From positions 1 to 64,000 of the forward strand of contig NZ_QWLD01000035.1 in the NCBI RefSeq assembly GCF_003600155.1: a DNA stretch of 64,000 nt, read 5' to 3'. This stretch comes from Nesterenkonia muleiensis. Its GTDB lineage: Bacteria > Actinomycetota > Actinomycetes > Actinomycetales > Micrococcaceae. Position numbers and translations under genes: made by a program. Shown here piece by piece: positions 1-9,945 of this stretch. The notes under the pieces were generated by a model. It saw only the letters and a list, made by a program, of their open reading frames with translations. It was not told the origin of the DNA and made no database searches. Position 1 is the first letter of the stretch. The number at the start of each line of letters is the position of its first letter.

Positions 1-3000
1 ATCCTGGAGACCATCGTTATTCGCATCGACCCAGACATAATCACCGATCGCATACGTCGGATCGGGTGGGACCGCGTTGTACGGGTCCTCATCCTCAACC
101 GGGATACCGGTACCAGCACCGGCAGCATTCACCGAGGCCACGTTGGTGTGCAGCTCACCACCAGCAGGCAGCGTCAGAGTCGCCACACCAGTGATGACAT
201 CATCAACCACCCAGACCGCTGCATCCTCATCCTCAGGATCCAGGAACGTCGCATCCCACTGAGCAATCCAGGTCAGAGTCGCCTCATCGAAGGAAGCCTC
301 CACCGAAGAACCATCCGGGAAGAACCACTCAAGATCCTCAATCGCGGCATCACCAGCAATGGTCTGATCAGTCAGCTCAACCTCAACCAGATCCTCCGGA
401 CCGGTGTTCACCACCTCGATCAGAATATCGCGGGGCTCACCAGCCTCATACTGGACGGCCTCTTCCTCAGTGTTGGCGTCATTGATGACACCATCCTCAG
501 TATTACCGTCACCCTTGATGATCGACACCGAAGGCTCTTCAGGCTCAGGCTCGGCAAAATTGGTCAGAGTGATCTTCTTGGTTGAATCCTTGCCCGTGCC
601 GATCTCAAAAGAGTCACTGCTGAACTCTGGGTCACCCCAGACGACACCATCAATGTCAGGGAAATTGACTTCCTCCAGGGTAACCACGGTGCCAACTGGA
701 AGTTGCTCCGACCGGAACCACACGCCACCGTTGATCACCTCAAACGAAAGCGTTTCTTCTTCGCCGTCTAGCTCAAAGGTGTACTCAACCGTGAACGGGT
801 GCTCAGGCCAGCTAATATCTTCAAGCAGCTCGTCCGAACCCTCAACGTTCTTCTTGACTTTAAAGTCACCGGTCGGAGCAGGCAGTGTGTAGCCTGCATC
901 GATCGTGTGATCGTTGTGACCTGGTCCATTGACCGTCACGTCAGCCCTGCCCGTATCTGGATCAGGGTTCGAATCGATTGCGGTATTGTCGCCAGATTCC
1001 TGCAGGGTCAGTTCCAGGTCGGCCCAGTTGACCTCACCGATCTCCCCGCCGAGGTCAATAGTTCCCTCGTCAGGACGCTCGAAGACGACTGTGTAGTCGC
1101 CGCGAGTGTAGAAATCGTCAATCTCATTGGTACGGAAGTAGTACTCACCGTTTTCATCAGTGACGGTATCGGCAATTTGCTCGCCATTGTCGTCCAGCAG
1201 ACGCACTGTCACACCGGGCAGGCCAGGCTCATCTGCGCCCTGGATACCATCGCGATCAGCGTCGAACCAGACCCGGTTGCCGATCTCCACCGGTGCTTCC
1301 TCGGTCAGCAGAGACACTCCGCCTAAGCCGCCACCTTTCTGGAAGTTGGCACTATTATTGCCATCCCCTGTATCGCGGACGTGGTTGTAGCCCCGGGCGA
1401 GATTGCCGTCCGCGCTGTTGAACCAGGTCAGTCCGGTGACGCGCACGTCCTCCAGCGGATCCATGGCGGTGGAGGCGATCTCGGACGCACCAGGCACCGC
1501 GATCACCGCGCCGAGCCCGACCTCAAGGTGATTGGTGTTGACCCGTTCAGGATTTGTGGCGTCCTGGCGATCGAAGTAGAACTCGTCTCCGCCTGGGCCC
1601 TCACCGCCGTCGGCCAAGGATGGGCTGATCGGGGTGCGCCCTTCGGTGACGGCGCTGCGTGAGTCACCGGTGATCTCGTTCGACACCACTCCACCGGACT
1701 CCGTCACGAACGTGCCGTCTTCGCCCGGCCCTGCAATCAGCAAATCCCCGGAGGCTACCGTTTGGAAGTACAGCGCATTTTGCCCTGTCCCTAGTGACGA
1801 GCCGTCGGCCGCCCGGTTGCGGTTGCCGCCCTGAATCGAGGTGCGGTCCTGGAAACCGAGTGTCAGGTATCCGCCTGAGTCGAAGGCCAGTGAGGAAAGC
1901 ACAGGCTGCGGGTAGACGTGTGTGTTGCCCCAACCCGAGGTGAAGGCTACAGAGTTATCGCCAGCGCTCCACACATCTGTCCAGGTGTTCCACTGGATCA
2001 CCTGGGGGTTGCTGTCCGCAACCTGAGTACCGCTGGTCCCACCCCAGCGGTACACCGGGTCGCCCTTGGAGTAGCCGAGGTTACCACCGTCAAGCACGGT
2101 CTCAAAGCCCGCATCTAGGTCAGCCAAGTCAGCCTTGGCAACGTGATACTGCAGTCCTGCGTCAGCTGCGGACTGGAAACCTTCAGTGCCGGTGTCGTTC
2201 CAGCCGACGTAGAGCTCACCGTGATGGATCTGCAGCGCCCATGCCTGCTGGTTCGCGCCAGTAGGGATCGCCCAGGAACCAGCCAGTTCCCCAGAGGCGA
2301 TTTCGACACCGTAGACAGTATTGTCGAAGAGGTTCACGAAGTAGAGCCTCTCGCCCGCTTCATCAATGGCAATGTCGCCGATTCCCACCTTGGCCGCATT
2401 GGCGAACGCGTTCGGATCCTCGTTGTCATCACCAGGAGCGTCGAGCCCCCGCTCATCGTTTGTCAGTGCCCTGTTCTCGTCACCATCTTCGAGGGACTGC
2501 CCGACGTCGATACCCAGGGAGGTGACATCAAGCCATTCCACCAGGGTTCCAGTCTGAACCTCACCGTCAGCGTCCAAAGCACCTTGGATCTGGTAGATCC
2601 CACCCAGGCCCTGCGGACCGAGGCCCGACATGCGCTTATAGGTAGCAGCGACAAAGAGGTCGCCCTGCGAACGGTCAAATGCCGAGCCCCACACTGAGCC
2701 AACCTGACCATAGGTAGCATGAACAGTGCGGTCCGGGAATACCATACTCCCGCCCCCACCACTGTTTTCCTCCACGCTCCACGGAGTGCTGACCACTGCG
2801 GGCTCGTCATTGACACCGGAGTGCTCCGGGTCTCCGGCCGAGTGGATCAGTGTTGAGACCGATGGCTCACCCTCGGCAACGGTGAAATCAGCAGGGACAT
2901 TGAGCGCAAAGTCCACATCCGTGACAGGGTCATCGCCGAGCTGAACGAACTGCACGCTGGTGCCGTTGGTACCACCGGTAGAAGTGCCGGACGGCTGGTA

Positions 3001-3384
3001 CTGATCAGGCCAATCGCTGAACTCAATCCGAAGATCTTCGGTCTCAGCATCCGAGACGCTCAGGGTGTAGGAGCCGTCGGAGTCGCTGACAGTGTTGCCG
3101 ACCTGCTCCCCTGTGCTGTCGTAGGCGGCGACGGTCACGCCGCCGAGACCCTCATCGCTGACAGTACCTCCGGTGTCGAAGACGCCGTTCTGGTTAAAGT
3201 CGCGGAAGACAGTGCCAGTCACCTCCCCGTCCGCTGCATAGGCCGCCGGCATCGCCACGATGCTGCCGCCCAGGGCCAGCGCGCCTGTGAGCGCGGCTGC
3301 CGCTCCTCTGCGCACCTGCGCCATAGAAGGCTGCGGTGTGAGCTTTCGCCGTTGTCGACGACTGCGTGACACACGTTCGTCCAT
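1..3384 (-). CDS. Large secreted SdrD-B / DUF11-type surface protein (C-terminus cut by window edge)
   Basis: The frame is open from an ATG at 3384 to the left edge, giving 1128 residues without a stop. A GAGGAG ribosome site lies 9-10 bases upstream of the ATG. Residues 1-50 form a long signal peptide with an arginine-rich n-region, a hydrophobic stretch and an AYA-AD cleavage site. An SdrD-B-like domain follows (about 53-165), then a region of about 500 residues that resembles a beta-propeller or PQQ-like surface fold (about 190-690), a second SdrD-B domain (about 699-830; [13 protein letters not shown]), a DUF5979-like domain (about 835-940), a DUF11-like domain (about 945-1100), and the start of a third SdrD-B domain at the edge ([13 protein letters not shown]). 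Such proteins are exported and usually wall-anchored by sortase. The anchor, if present, lies outside the window. It is transcribed divergently from the lipoprotein-peroxidase operon. An adhesive or structural role is inferred from the family only. Confidence 0.85.
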   Translation of the reverse strand, partial: MDERVSRSRRQRRKLTPQPSMAQVRRGAAAALTGALALGGSIVAMPAAYAADGEVTGTVFRDFNQNGVFDTGGTVSDEGLGGVTVAAYDSTGEQVGNTVSDSDGSYTLSVSDAETEDLRIEFSDWPDQYQPSGTSTGGTNGTSVQFVQLGDDPVTDVDFALNVPADFTVAEGEPSVSTLIHSAGDPEHSGVNDEPAVVSTPWSVEENSGGGGSMVFPDRTVHATYGQVGSVWGSAFDRSQGDLFVAATYKRMSGLGPQGLGGIYQIQGALDADGEVQTGTLVEWLDVTSLGIDVGQSLEDGDENRALTNDERGLDAPGDDNEDPNAFANAAKVGIGDIAIDEAGERLYFVNLFDNTVYGVEIASGELAGSWAIPTGANQQAWALQIHHGELYVGWNDTGTEGFQSAADAGLQYHVAKADLADLDAGFETVLDGGNLGYSKGDPVYRWGGTSGTQVADSNPQVIQWNTWTDVWSAGDNSVAFTSGWGNTHVYPQPVLSSLAFDSGGYLTLGFQDRTSIQGGNRNRAADGSSLGTGQNALYFQTVASGDLLIAGPGEDGTFVTESGGVVSNEITGDSRSAVTEGRTPISPSLADGGEGPGGDEFYFDRQDATNPERVNTNHLEVGLGAVIAVPGASEIASTAMDPLEDVRVTGLTWFNSADGNLARGYNHVRDTGDGNNSANFQKGGGLGGVSLLTEEAPVEIGNRVWFDADRDGIQGADEPGLPGVTVRLLDDNGEQIADTVTDENGEYYFRTNEIDDFYTRGDYTVVFERPDEGTIDLGGEIGEVNWADLELTLQESGDNTAIDSNPDPDTGRADVTVNGPGHNDHTIDAGYTLPAPTGDFKVKKNVEGSDELLEDISWPEHPFTVEYTFELDGEEETLSFEVINGGVWFRSEQLPVGTVVTLEEVNFPDIDGVVWGDPEFSSDSFEIGTGKDSTKKITLTNFAEPEPEEPSVSIIKGDGNTEDGVINDANTEEEAVQYEAGEPRDILIEVVNTGPEDLVEVELTDQTIAGDAAIEDLEWFFPDGSSVEASFDEATLTWIAQWDATFLDPEDEDAAVWVVDDVITGVATLTLPAGGELHTNVASVNAAGAGTGIPVEDEDPYNAVPPDPTYAIGDYVWVDANNDGLQD

Positions 3385-3563
3385 TGAATGTGCTCCTCAA
3401 AGTGAGTGCGAGTTTCTCAGGTGCGGAACCAACTGTGATGCCGCCTAGCCCCCAAGCACACAGATCACCTGTGTGCGCGCCTGAACATATGGGTATTTCT
3501 GAGGCTCAAGTCTGGCCTTGGGAAAACCTGTTGACAACCTGAACAGAGGCCAGAGGTTGTTTT

Positions 3564-3606
3564 TCACCCTCGCATTCACCCTCAGGGTCCGAGGGTGATC
3601 ACCCTC
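3564..3606. promoter_or_regulatory. Repeated TCACCCTC operator-like array
   Basis: The octamer TCACCCTC occurs at 3564-3571, 3576-3583 and 3599-3606, with an inverted copy GAGGGTGA at 3591-3598. The last two form a perfect 16-base palindrome, GAGGGTGATCACCCTC (3591-3606), that overlaps the expected -35 position of the 3634 gene. It lies between divergent genes, so it may control one or both. The binding protein is unknown. The two LAL regulators at 7.2-12.5 kb and the small XRE regulator at 12650 are local candidates. Confidence 0.6.
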
Positions 3607-3620
3607 TTATGGAGCAGTGT

Positions 3621-3634
3621 TAGATTGAAGCCTA
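3621..3634 (+). promoter_or_regulatory. Probable -10 element of a leaderless promoter
   Basis: TAGATT (3621-3626) resembles a -10 hexamer. The expected transcription start 7-8 bases further on falls on the ATG at 3634, and there is no ribosome-binding sequence before that ATG. A leaderless mRNA, common in actinobacteria, is the simplest reading. The -35 position coincides with the palindrome at 3591-3606. Confidence 0.45.
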
Positions 3635-5010
3635 TGTCTTGGGGAGGTACCCGTTCAGCAGTGCGCACACTGACAGCGATCGTCGGGGTCACTGCGCTCA
3701 CTGCACTCTCAAGTTGCTCGGCAGATCCGGACACCGGAGACAATGAAGGTGGGCCCCAGGATGACAGTGCCCGCGCCGACGCCACAGTCTACGTCCCCCA
3801 GGACGCGGAGACCATCAACGACGCCGTGGACCTCGTTGAGCCCGGAGGTCTGATCGTCATTGGTCCGGGAACTTATGAGGAATCCGTGCTCATAGATGTC
3901 GAGGATGTCACCGTTCGCGGCGAGGACCGCAACGAGGTGGTGATCGACGGCGGAGGGGTCCGCCCCTTCGGCATCTCCGCCATCGCCGACGGGGTCAGCG
4001 TGGAGAACCTCACCGTCACCGACCATACCTTCTACGGCGTGCTGGTGACCGGACTGCACGATGAGAACGGTCCGGCCGCCCACGGAGGAGACGGCTACTC
4101 CACCTTCGATCCGGAGGACTTCCCACCGGTCCAGCGGTTCCGCTTCGACCACATCACCGCCTACAACAACGGACTCTACGGGCTCTACGCCTTCAACGCC
4201 CAGCAGGGCACCATCACTGAGTCCTACGCCTCGGGCCATGCCGACTCTGGCATCTATGTGGGCCAGTGCCAGGAATGCTGGATCGACGTATCCCATAATG
4301 TCGCAGAGAACAACGCGGTCGGCTTCGAGAACGCCAATGCCTCCGAACTCGCGGGGGTCCGCGAAAACCGGTTCACCCACAACCGGGTGGGCATGACCTT
4401 CTTGTCCAACTACCGCGAGGCCTTCCATCCGCAGCAGGCCAATACTGTTCACGGCAACCTAGTAGGTGAGAATGCCGAGCCGCACTCCCCCGCACAGGCC
4501 GAAGGTGCCTTCGGCGTCGGGATCGGCATCGGAGCCGGCACGCTCAACCGTTTTGTGAACAACCGCATCGAGAACAACCCCTCCAGCGGCGTCACCCTCT
4601 CCTCCGAGGAGGACCTCGCCCCAGTCGGCAACCGCATCGCCGGAAATGCCTTCAGCACCAACGGGGTCGATATCGCCAACATTGCCGGGGCACGGGCGCC
4701 TGCAGCCGACAACTGCAACACTGACGCACCCAGCACCGAGCCAGATACCGACGACGACGCCACCCTGCTCCCCGAAGACCTCTTCTCCTCTTGTTCGGGC
4801 ACACAGCCGGCCATTGACCCCGCAGAGCTGCCCCAGGTGGAGGTGCCGTCCGGAGTCAGCTTCCGGCAGATCGACCCCCCACCGGCACAGCCGACCATGC
4901 AGGATGAGCCCGCTGCCCGGGAACTGGGCGAGATCGCCGTCACCGACGACGTCGCTGAGGTTCCGGGCTCGGATTATCTCGCCGAGCGCTCCCGCCACGG
5001 AGTCCCGTGA
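3634..5010 (+). CDS. Right-handed beta-helix lipoprotein
   Basis: Encodes 458 residues from the ATG at 3634. An in-frame GTG/ATC-region start at 3595 would add residues that spoil the signal peptide. Residues 1-28 form a lipoprotein signal ending in lipobox LSSC, with Cys28 the predicted lipidated residue. From about residue 50 the sequence reads like NosD/DUF1565 proteins, with successive short turns (INDAVDLVEPGG, IGPGTYEES, VTVRGEDRNEVVIDGGG) followed by Asn-rich rungs (NNGLYG, ENNAVGFENANAS, NNRIENNPSSG) typical of a parallel right-handed beta-helix. The tail (about 370-458) is acidic and Pro-rich. It should be anchored outside the membrane. Many helices of this kind bind or cleave polysaccharide, but no catalytic residues can be assigned here. 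First gene of a three-gene operon, overlapping the next by 4 bases. Confidence 0.8.
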   Translation: MSWGGTRSAVRTLTAIVGVTALTALSSCSADPDTGDNEGGPQDDSARADATVYVPQDAETINDAVDLVEPGGLIVIGPGTYEESVLIDVEDVTVRGEDRNEVVIDGGGVRPFGISAIADGVSVENLTVTDHTFYGVLVTGLHDENGPAAHGGDGYSTFDPEDFPPVQRFRFDHITAYNNGLYGLYAFNAQQGTITESYASGHADSGIYVGQCQECWIDVSHNVAENNAVGFENANASELAGVRENRFTHNRVGMTFLSNYREAFHPQQANTVHGNLVGENAEPHSPAQAEGAFGVGIGIGAGTLNRFVNNRIENNPSSGVTLSSEEDLAPVGNRIAGNAFSTNGVDIANIAGARAPAADNCNTDAPSTEPDTDDDATLLPEDLFSSCSGTQPAIDPAELPQVEVPSGVSFRQIDPPPAQPTMQDEPAARELGEIAVTDDVAEVPGSDYLAERSRHGVP

Positions 5011-5846
5011 AGCGCATCTCGAGGACCACTCAGCTGGCAGCGGTGCTCAGTCTCACCGCTGTGACCGCCTGCGGCAGCAGCGACCCCGAACCGCGGCCGC
5101 TGACCAATGAGGAAGCCGAGCTGCTGGCGATCAGCCGGTTCAACAATTTCGACGCCGGCACCCGCGGTGTGCAGTTCAGCCTGAACGATTTCGGAGACCG
5201 TTACAGCTTTGAAGGCTGGTTCGACTACATCACCGGCACCGGCTACGGCGAGCTGAGCCTTCTTGACAATGATGGAGCGGTCCAGGAGTCCAGTCTGATG
5301 CTCTGGAACGAGCAGGTGGTCGGCTACTACGCGGCCGGCGAGCCGTGGAACGAGATCCCCGAAGACTCCGACGCCGAAGACACCGAATCCCAGGCCCCAC
5401 TGCCGATCCCGGGCACCGACGAGCTGGACGCAGCATGGGATGGGGGGCCCTTAGATCCGAGTGCATCGCGAATCCACACGCTCTTCGCGGTCGTCGGTTC
5501 GCTGGGCTCCGAACGTCCGGACAATCCCCTGCTGCTCCAGCAGGGCGGGGCGCTCTGGCTCTCGGAGAATGCGGAGGGGTCCGGCACCTTCACCCTGTTC
5601 GGCGGACCGGCGGCCGAAGAGGAGGTCACCGCCGGGGAGGAGATCGACCCCGATGAGATCACCACACGGTTCCTCATCGACGAGGCCGGTGTCATGTCCG
5701 AGGCAGAGGTACTGCTGAGCGGGGACGAAGAGTGGACCACGATTGTCCTCAGCGAGGCCGGGGACGTTGACCTCGGCGACCCCTTCGGCGAGGCAGAGAC
5801 CACCGGCCAGGGTAACTCCGACGACGACCGGGACGCTGGGCAATGA
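5007..5846 (+). CDS. Lipoprotein of unknown function
   Basis: Starts with GTG at 5007, in a GTGA overlap with the preceding stop, and encodes 279 residues. Residues 1-22 are a lipoprotein signal (VTAC lipobox, Cys22). The mature part is acidic and contains alternating beta-like stretches (YSFEGWFDYITGTGYGEL around 70-88; LLSGDEEWTTIVLSEAG near 240), loosely recalling the LolA/LppX fold, which is only a suggestion. A Pro/Glu/Asp-rich linker occurs around 112-135. It is translationally coupled on both sides, to the beta-helix lipoprotein and to the Tat-exported Dyp peroxidase (4-base overlap), so the three products probably act together at the outer face of the membrane. I do not recognise a characterised family. 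Confidence 0.75.
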   Translation: MKRISRTTQLAAVLSLTAVTACGSSDPEPRPLTNEEAELLAISRFNNFDAGTRGVQFSLNDFGDRYSFEGWFDYITGTGYGELSLLDNDGAVQESSLMLWNEQVVGYYAAGEPWNEIPEDSDAEDTESQAPLPIPGTDELDAAWDGGPLDPSASRIHTLFAVVGSLGSERPDNPLLLQQGGALWLSENAEGSGTFTLFGGPAAEEEVTAGEEIDPDEITTRFLIDEAGVMSEAEVLLSGDEEWTTIVLSEAGDVDLGDPFGEAETTGQGNSDDDRDAGQ

Positions 5847-7069
5847 CCACCGGCGACAGCGAAACAGGCCCGCAACAACAGCGCCCCCAGGAGAAGCGAC
5901 CGGCGCCGGGAGTCAGCCGCCGCGGCTTTCTGCTCGGCTCGGGAGCAGGGGTCGGCGTCGGGGCGGCGGCGTCTGCAGTGCTGTGGAGGCCCTGGGTCAC
6001 AGGCGACCCCACCGCTGAGAGCCCTGGTCGCGCATCGGGCTCCGCCGAAGCTGGACGCCCTGTGGACTCCCGGGGACGACACCAAGCTGGTGTGGACCGT
6101 CCCCAGACCCCGCAGGCGAATGCGCTGTTTGTGATTGCCGATGTCCCGAAGACCTCCTCCACGGAGGTCTTCGAGATGCTGGCCAACCTCGGCGAAGGCA
6201 TCGACTCACTGACCGATCCGAAGGGTCATCTCACTGAGGTGCTGCCTGACGATCCTGGGGATCTTGTCATCACCGTAGGAATCGGTCCGCAGCTGGTGAG
6301 TCTCATAGACCCCGACCTACCCGGGGCAGAGCCCTTGCCGGAATTCGGCTCAGACACTGAGCTCGAAATCAGTGGAGGCGATGTGCTTCTGGCGCTCTAC
6401 GCCACCGATGTCACCGTCCTCCATTCTGCCGCCATGCATCTGCTGGACCTCGTGCCCGACGCCTCGGTGCGCTGGGTTCAGGCGGGACATCGCGGGCCCG
6501 GTGAAGGAACCGTCGCGCGCAACCCGTTCGGCTACCACGATGGTGTGGTGGTGCCCAGGACTGATGAGGAACTGGCGGAGAACGTGTGGATCCAAGGCGG
6601 TCCGGCTGCCGGAGGCACCGTCTGTGTGCTGCGCCGGATGAGTCTGGACGTTTCCGCCTTCCGCGCCCTCGGGCCCGGGGCGCAGGACGCCGTCTTCGGC
6701 CGGCACCGCGACGACGGCAGGCCGATGTCAGGCGGCTCCCCCACCGATGAGGTCGACCTCACTGCACGGACGGAGACCGGGGATCTGACGATCCCGCTGC
6801 GCGCCCATGCCCGGGCCGCCCATCCCAGCTTCACCGGTAGCCCGCTGATGCTGCGCCGCAGCTATGGCTTCGCCGAACCAGACACGCTGGAAGAGGGCAT
6901 GGTCTTCGTCTGCTTCCAGAATGACCTGGAGGCATTCGTGCGCACTCAGCACCGGATGGATGAAACCGATGATCTGATGAACTTTGTGACCACCACCGCC
7001 TCGGCGTCGTTCCTGATACTCCCCGGACGCACCGGGGACCAGCCCCTGGGCAGCTCATTACGGTCCTGA
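5843..7069 (+). CDS. Tat-exported Dyp-type heme peroxidase
   Basis: Encodes 408 residues beginning with a Tat signal: SRRGFLLG at residues 25-32, then an Ala/Gly-rich hydrophobic stretch. The Dyp-family GxxDG motif is present as GYHDG (230-234, with Asp233 the distal acid). The proximal heme ligand is most likely His322 in HARAAHP, and an Arg-Arg pair follows in LMLRRSYGF. The C-terminus (FVCFQNDLEAFVRTQHRM) is also typical. The family binds heme and uses hydrogen peroxide to oxidise dyes, phenolics, lignin models or porphyrins. Tat export of a folded heme enzyme places it outside the membrane. Related EfeB proteins work in iron uptake with EfeO and EfeU, but neither is adjacent. Here it is instead the last gene of an operon with two lipoproteins. 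Confidence 0.88.
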   Translation: MTTGDSETGPQQQRPQEKRPAPGVSRRGFLLGSGAGVGVGAAASAVLWRPWVTGDPTAESPGRASGSAEAGRPVDSRGRHQAGVDRPQTPQANALFVIADVPKTSSTEVFEMLANLGEGIDSLTDPKGHLTEVLPDDPGDLVITVGIGPQLVSLIDPDLPGAEPLPEFGSDTELEISGGDVLLALYATDVTVLHSAAMHLLDLVPDASVRWVQAGHRGPGEGTVARNPFGYHDGVVVPRTDEELAENVWIQGGPAAGGTVCVLRRMSLDVSAFRALGPGAQDAVFGRHRDDGRPMSGGSPTDEVDLTARTETGDLTIPLRAHARAAHPSFTGSPLMLRRSYGFAEPDTLEEGMVFVCFQNDLEAFVRTQHRMDETDDLMNFVTTTASASFLILPGRTGDQPLGSSLRS

Positions 7070-7123
7070 ACTTCGTTAAGCAACGCTTGGGCCCCGGCAG
7101 TTCATCCTTTGATCTGGTCTACC

Positions 7124-7139
7124 GGGGTGGAGCCACCCC
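7124..7139. terminator. Hairpin between convergent genes
   Basis: GGGGTGG-AG-CCACCCC can pair over 6-7 bases. It lies between the peroxidase stop (7069) and the LAL gene stop (7219), which converge. The following T-tract is weak on either strand, so a bidirectional terminator is likely but not certain. Confidence 0.4.
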
Positions 7140-7218
7140 CTGTTGACAGCTCCGCACAATGGATGCTGGTCCGCATCCTCAGCCACTGCCAACGCGTCAG
7201 ACCCTTCACCAAGTACCG

Positions 7219-9945
7219 CTAGGACGAGAGGAACAATCCGCTGGCATAGGCACGCTCAAGCGCCTCAGCACGCGAGCGCACGCCCAATTTGCGGTAGATC
7301 CTCCGCAGGTGTGTCTTGACCGTGTTCTCAGAGATGGCAAGTCTGCGGGCGATGACCGCACGAGACTCGGCCTGGGCGAGCTCTTCAAGCACACGATGTT
7401 CGCTGTCGGTCAGCTGCACCTCCTGGCGCCCCTCCGGGGAGGAAGACTCAGCATCGCCGTGCATCGCCTCAGCGAGATCATGACGGTCCGGCGCATACTC
7501 CTTCAGCAACCCGGTCAACCACCGCGGCGAGATGATCATGACATCGTACGGCGAGCCGCACTCATCCGCCAGGGCAAGCGCAGCCATGAAATGCCGTCCA
7601 GCAGTTGTGCTGTCAGCATCGGGGAACCCTTCTTCGACGAGACCAAGTTCTGCCTGCACCCAACAGAGTCTCATGCTGATCTCCTCCCGCAGGGTGATCG
7701 AGGTGTTTTCCAGGATGTCAGACGCAATGTCCCGTGCTTTCAGCCAGTCCTCTTCGTAGAGAGCGAGCACCGCAACGGCTCTCTCAATGCTCACCCCGGG
7801 CCGTCCCGGGTAGTCCGCGTCCCGAGCCTGGTCAAGATACCTGGAGGCAGTGGTCAGTGTGCCCGCGGAGAAAGCGACCGCCGCGGCCCGGGTGAGCAGC
7901 TGAACCTGCATGTACGGGCTGGTGGGCGGCCGATCACCGCGGGCAGCAAGCTCCGCAGCGACATAGCTCACCATGCCCGGTTCCTCGAAGTAGGCGGTGA
8001 TGCGTGCGCGAGCATCGAGGATATGCGCCCAATACTCTGTGCCGCCCTGGTGATGCTTGAGGCGGTCAAGCTCTGCCGTAGCAGTCTGCGGCCGCCGGTC
8101 AGCCAGAGAGACGTAAGCGGAAGCAATGCAGGCAGGAGCGCCGAAATAGCTTTCGTCCCATGCCGGCGGCAGTTCGAAGGAGTGAATCCAGCTGAGCGTC
8201 CGGCGGGCGGCATTGATGTTTCCTGACGCCGCATGGATCAGGGCCTTGATGCCGGCACTGTGAAGATTGCGCCAGCTGAAGCCCCCTTGCTCGTCGGTCA
8301 ATGAGTAAACGATCGGCTCGATCAGACTCAATGCGTCAGTGTAGTGCCCCAGAAGCAGTTTGGTGTTGGCCGCAAACTGCCGCATCGCCGTGACCACCCA
8401 GCCTTGGGCCGCCGTCAGCACGAACCGCTGGTCCGGCGGAACCTCCACGCTCTCCCCCTGCACGGCGAGCCCCTCGACCCGGGGAAGCAGGTCAGCGATG
8501 ATCTCCTCGGCATGGTGAAAGTCGCCGAGCATATAGTGATATGCGAATGTGATCGTCTGGTTGATCAGTCGATGCAGTCCCCGGGCGTCTGGATCCAACA
8601 TCGACAGCGTGTGGTCTCCCACGGCAGTCAAGGCAGCCACGGTGGTCTCCGGACGGCCGGCCAGCAGCACCAGACGGAACCAGCCCAGGTACGGCCGTTG
8701 CCGAATCAGTTCGGGGGTGGCCCGGTCAAGGATGCTGCTGAGCTCTTCTCTGGCGACATGCTGGAGCTCGTTGAAGTGCAGCAGTGTCAGTGTAGCGATC
8801 TGCTCCCAGGATTCCGCGCGGACAGCGAACTGCAGGGCCTGCCGAATGTGCCCCTTGTGCTCACACCACACAGATATGGTCACATAGACACGGCGCAGCT
8901 CGGCGGGTTCGATCCGCTCCAGTGCGAGTTCCCGCAGCCCTTCCACCAGAGCCGGGTCCAGATAAAAAGTGCCCTCCTCGTGGAACTCTCCGTGCCCGGC
9001 ATCGCGCAAGCGCCGCAGGACCCTCCGGGCTCCGGAGCCATCCATGCCAAGCAGGTCGGCGGTGAGCTGCTCATCGAGCATAGGGGGAAAGGCCAGCCGC
9101 AGCAGGAGCCTCTGGTCCTGCGCAGGAGTGTTCTCTGCCAGCAGCCGCCGCACTAGTCTCAGGTTCAGCTGATGCCGCACATTCCGCGCAGTCTCAGCGG
9201 TAATGACCGAATCCCGCTGCTCGCGAGCACGGTACACCATCGCCTGCAACATCAGTGGCGAGGAAATCCCACGGATCACCTCCGCATCAGTCATGGTCAG
9301 ACCGGCAAGCTCTAAGGAGCTTAGGATCTCCGCCTCGGTCAGCTGCAGATCTGCGTCGCCGATCCTTGGCGCGTGGAAAACGTCCTGCGCCTCGAAGATG
9401 AAATCCTCGTCCAACCACAGAGCCAGCAGAAGGAAGCGCAACGTCCCGCGATGCGCCAACCTCGTGATGAGGTCCAAAGCCTCCTCCGTCAGCCGATGGG
9501 CCCGCTCCACCACGACCACCGCCTCTGTCCCACAGCGCTGCAGCTGCCGGGAAAGAACCGTTCCCATCCGGCGCAGCGGGCGCGGGGCCCCTGCGCCGCC
9601 AAGGTTCTTCTCGTCCTCGCCCAAGAGCTCCGCAGCATCCAGCTCGTCTACGAGATCGACGTAGAAGTCCCACCCGTTGCCGCCGGAGTCCTCGGCATTG
9701 AGCCAGATCACTGGCCGCTGCGTGTGCTGTCTGCCCCACTGGGCGGCCACCGTGGTTTTGCCGGTGCCCTCGGAGGCGACCATCAGCACCAGACCACTGC
9801 TGGCGACACTGTCCTCGAGGAGACGCACCAGTCGGGGACGCTCCGGCACGTCCTGGGGCACCGCCGGCAGCCGAGGGGAGAAGTACTGTGGCTGCGTTGA
9901 ACCTGAGTGCTGGGCTGCAGCTCCCGCCTCGAAGCCGGGCATCAT
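7219..9945 (-). CDS. LAL-family (MalT-like) LuxR transcriptional regulator 1
   Basis: Encodes 908 residues with the layout of large ATP-binding LuxR regulators. An N-terminal NTPase has a Walker A motif (ASEGTGKTT, about 57-65) and a Walker B-like strand that reads VVVVERAH, with Glu where Asp is usual. A long alpha-helical, TPR-like middle (about 300-820) follows, and a C-terminal LuxR helix-turn-helix (LTDSEHRVLEELA through SENTVKTHLRRIYRKLGV, about 845-905). LAL proteins typically activate transcription when a small inducer and ATP are bound. Its start overlaps the stop of the next regulator upstream by 4 bases, so the two are co-transcribed. It converges on the peroxidase operon. Regulation of that operon is inferred from position only. 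Confidence 0.88.
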   Translation of the reverse strand: MMPGFEAGAAAQHSGSTQPQYFSPRLPAVPQDVPERPRLVRLLEDSVASSGLVLMVASEGTGKTTVAAQWGRQHTQRPVIWLNAEDSGGNGWDFYVDLVDELDAAELLGEDEKNLGGAGAPRPLRRMGTVLSRQLQRCGTEAVVVVERAHRLTEEALDLITRLAHRGTLRFLLLALWLDEDFIFEAQDVFHAPRIGDADLQLTEAEILSSLELAGLTMTDAEVIRGISSPLMLQAMVYRAREQRDSVITAETARNVRHQLNLRLVRRLLAENTPAQDQRLLLRLAFPPMLDEQLTADLLGMDGSGARRVLRRLRDAGHGEFHEEGTFYLDPALVEGLRELALERIEPAELRRVYVTISVWCEHKGHIRQALQFAVRAESWEQIATLTLLHFNELQHVAREELSSILDRATPELIRQRPYLGWFRLVLLAGRPETTVAALTAVGDHTLSMLDPDARGLHRLINQTITFAYHYMLGDFHHAEEIIADLLPRVEGLAVQGESVEVPPDQRFVLTAAQGWVVTAMRQFAANTKLLLGHYTDALSLIEPIVYSLTDEQGGFSWRNLHSAGIKALIHAASGNINAARRTLSWIHSFELPPAWDESYFGAPACIASAYVSLADRRPQTATAELDRLKHHQGGTEYWAHILDARARITAYFEEPGMVSYVAAELAARGDRPPTSPYMQVQLLTRAAAVAFSAGTLTTASRYLDQARDADYPGRPGVSIERAVAVLALYEEDWLKARDIASDILENTSITLREEISMRLCWVQAELGLVEEGFPDADSTTAGRHFMAALALADECGSPYDVMIISPRWLTGLLKEYAPDRHDLAEAMHGDAESSSPEGRQEVQLTDSEHRVLEELAQAESRAVIARRLAISENTVKTHLRRIYRKLGVRSRAEALERAYASGLFLSS

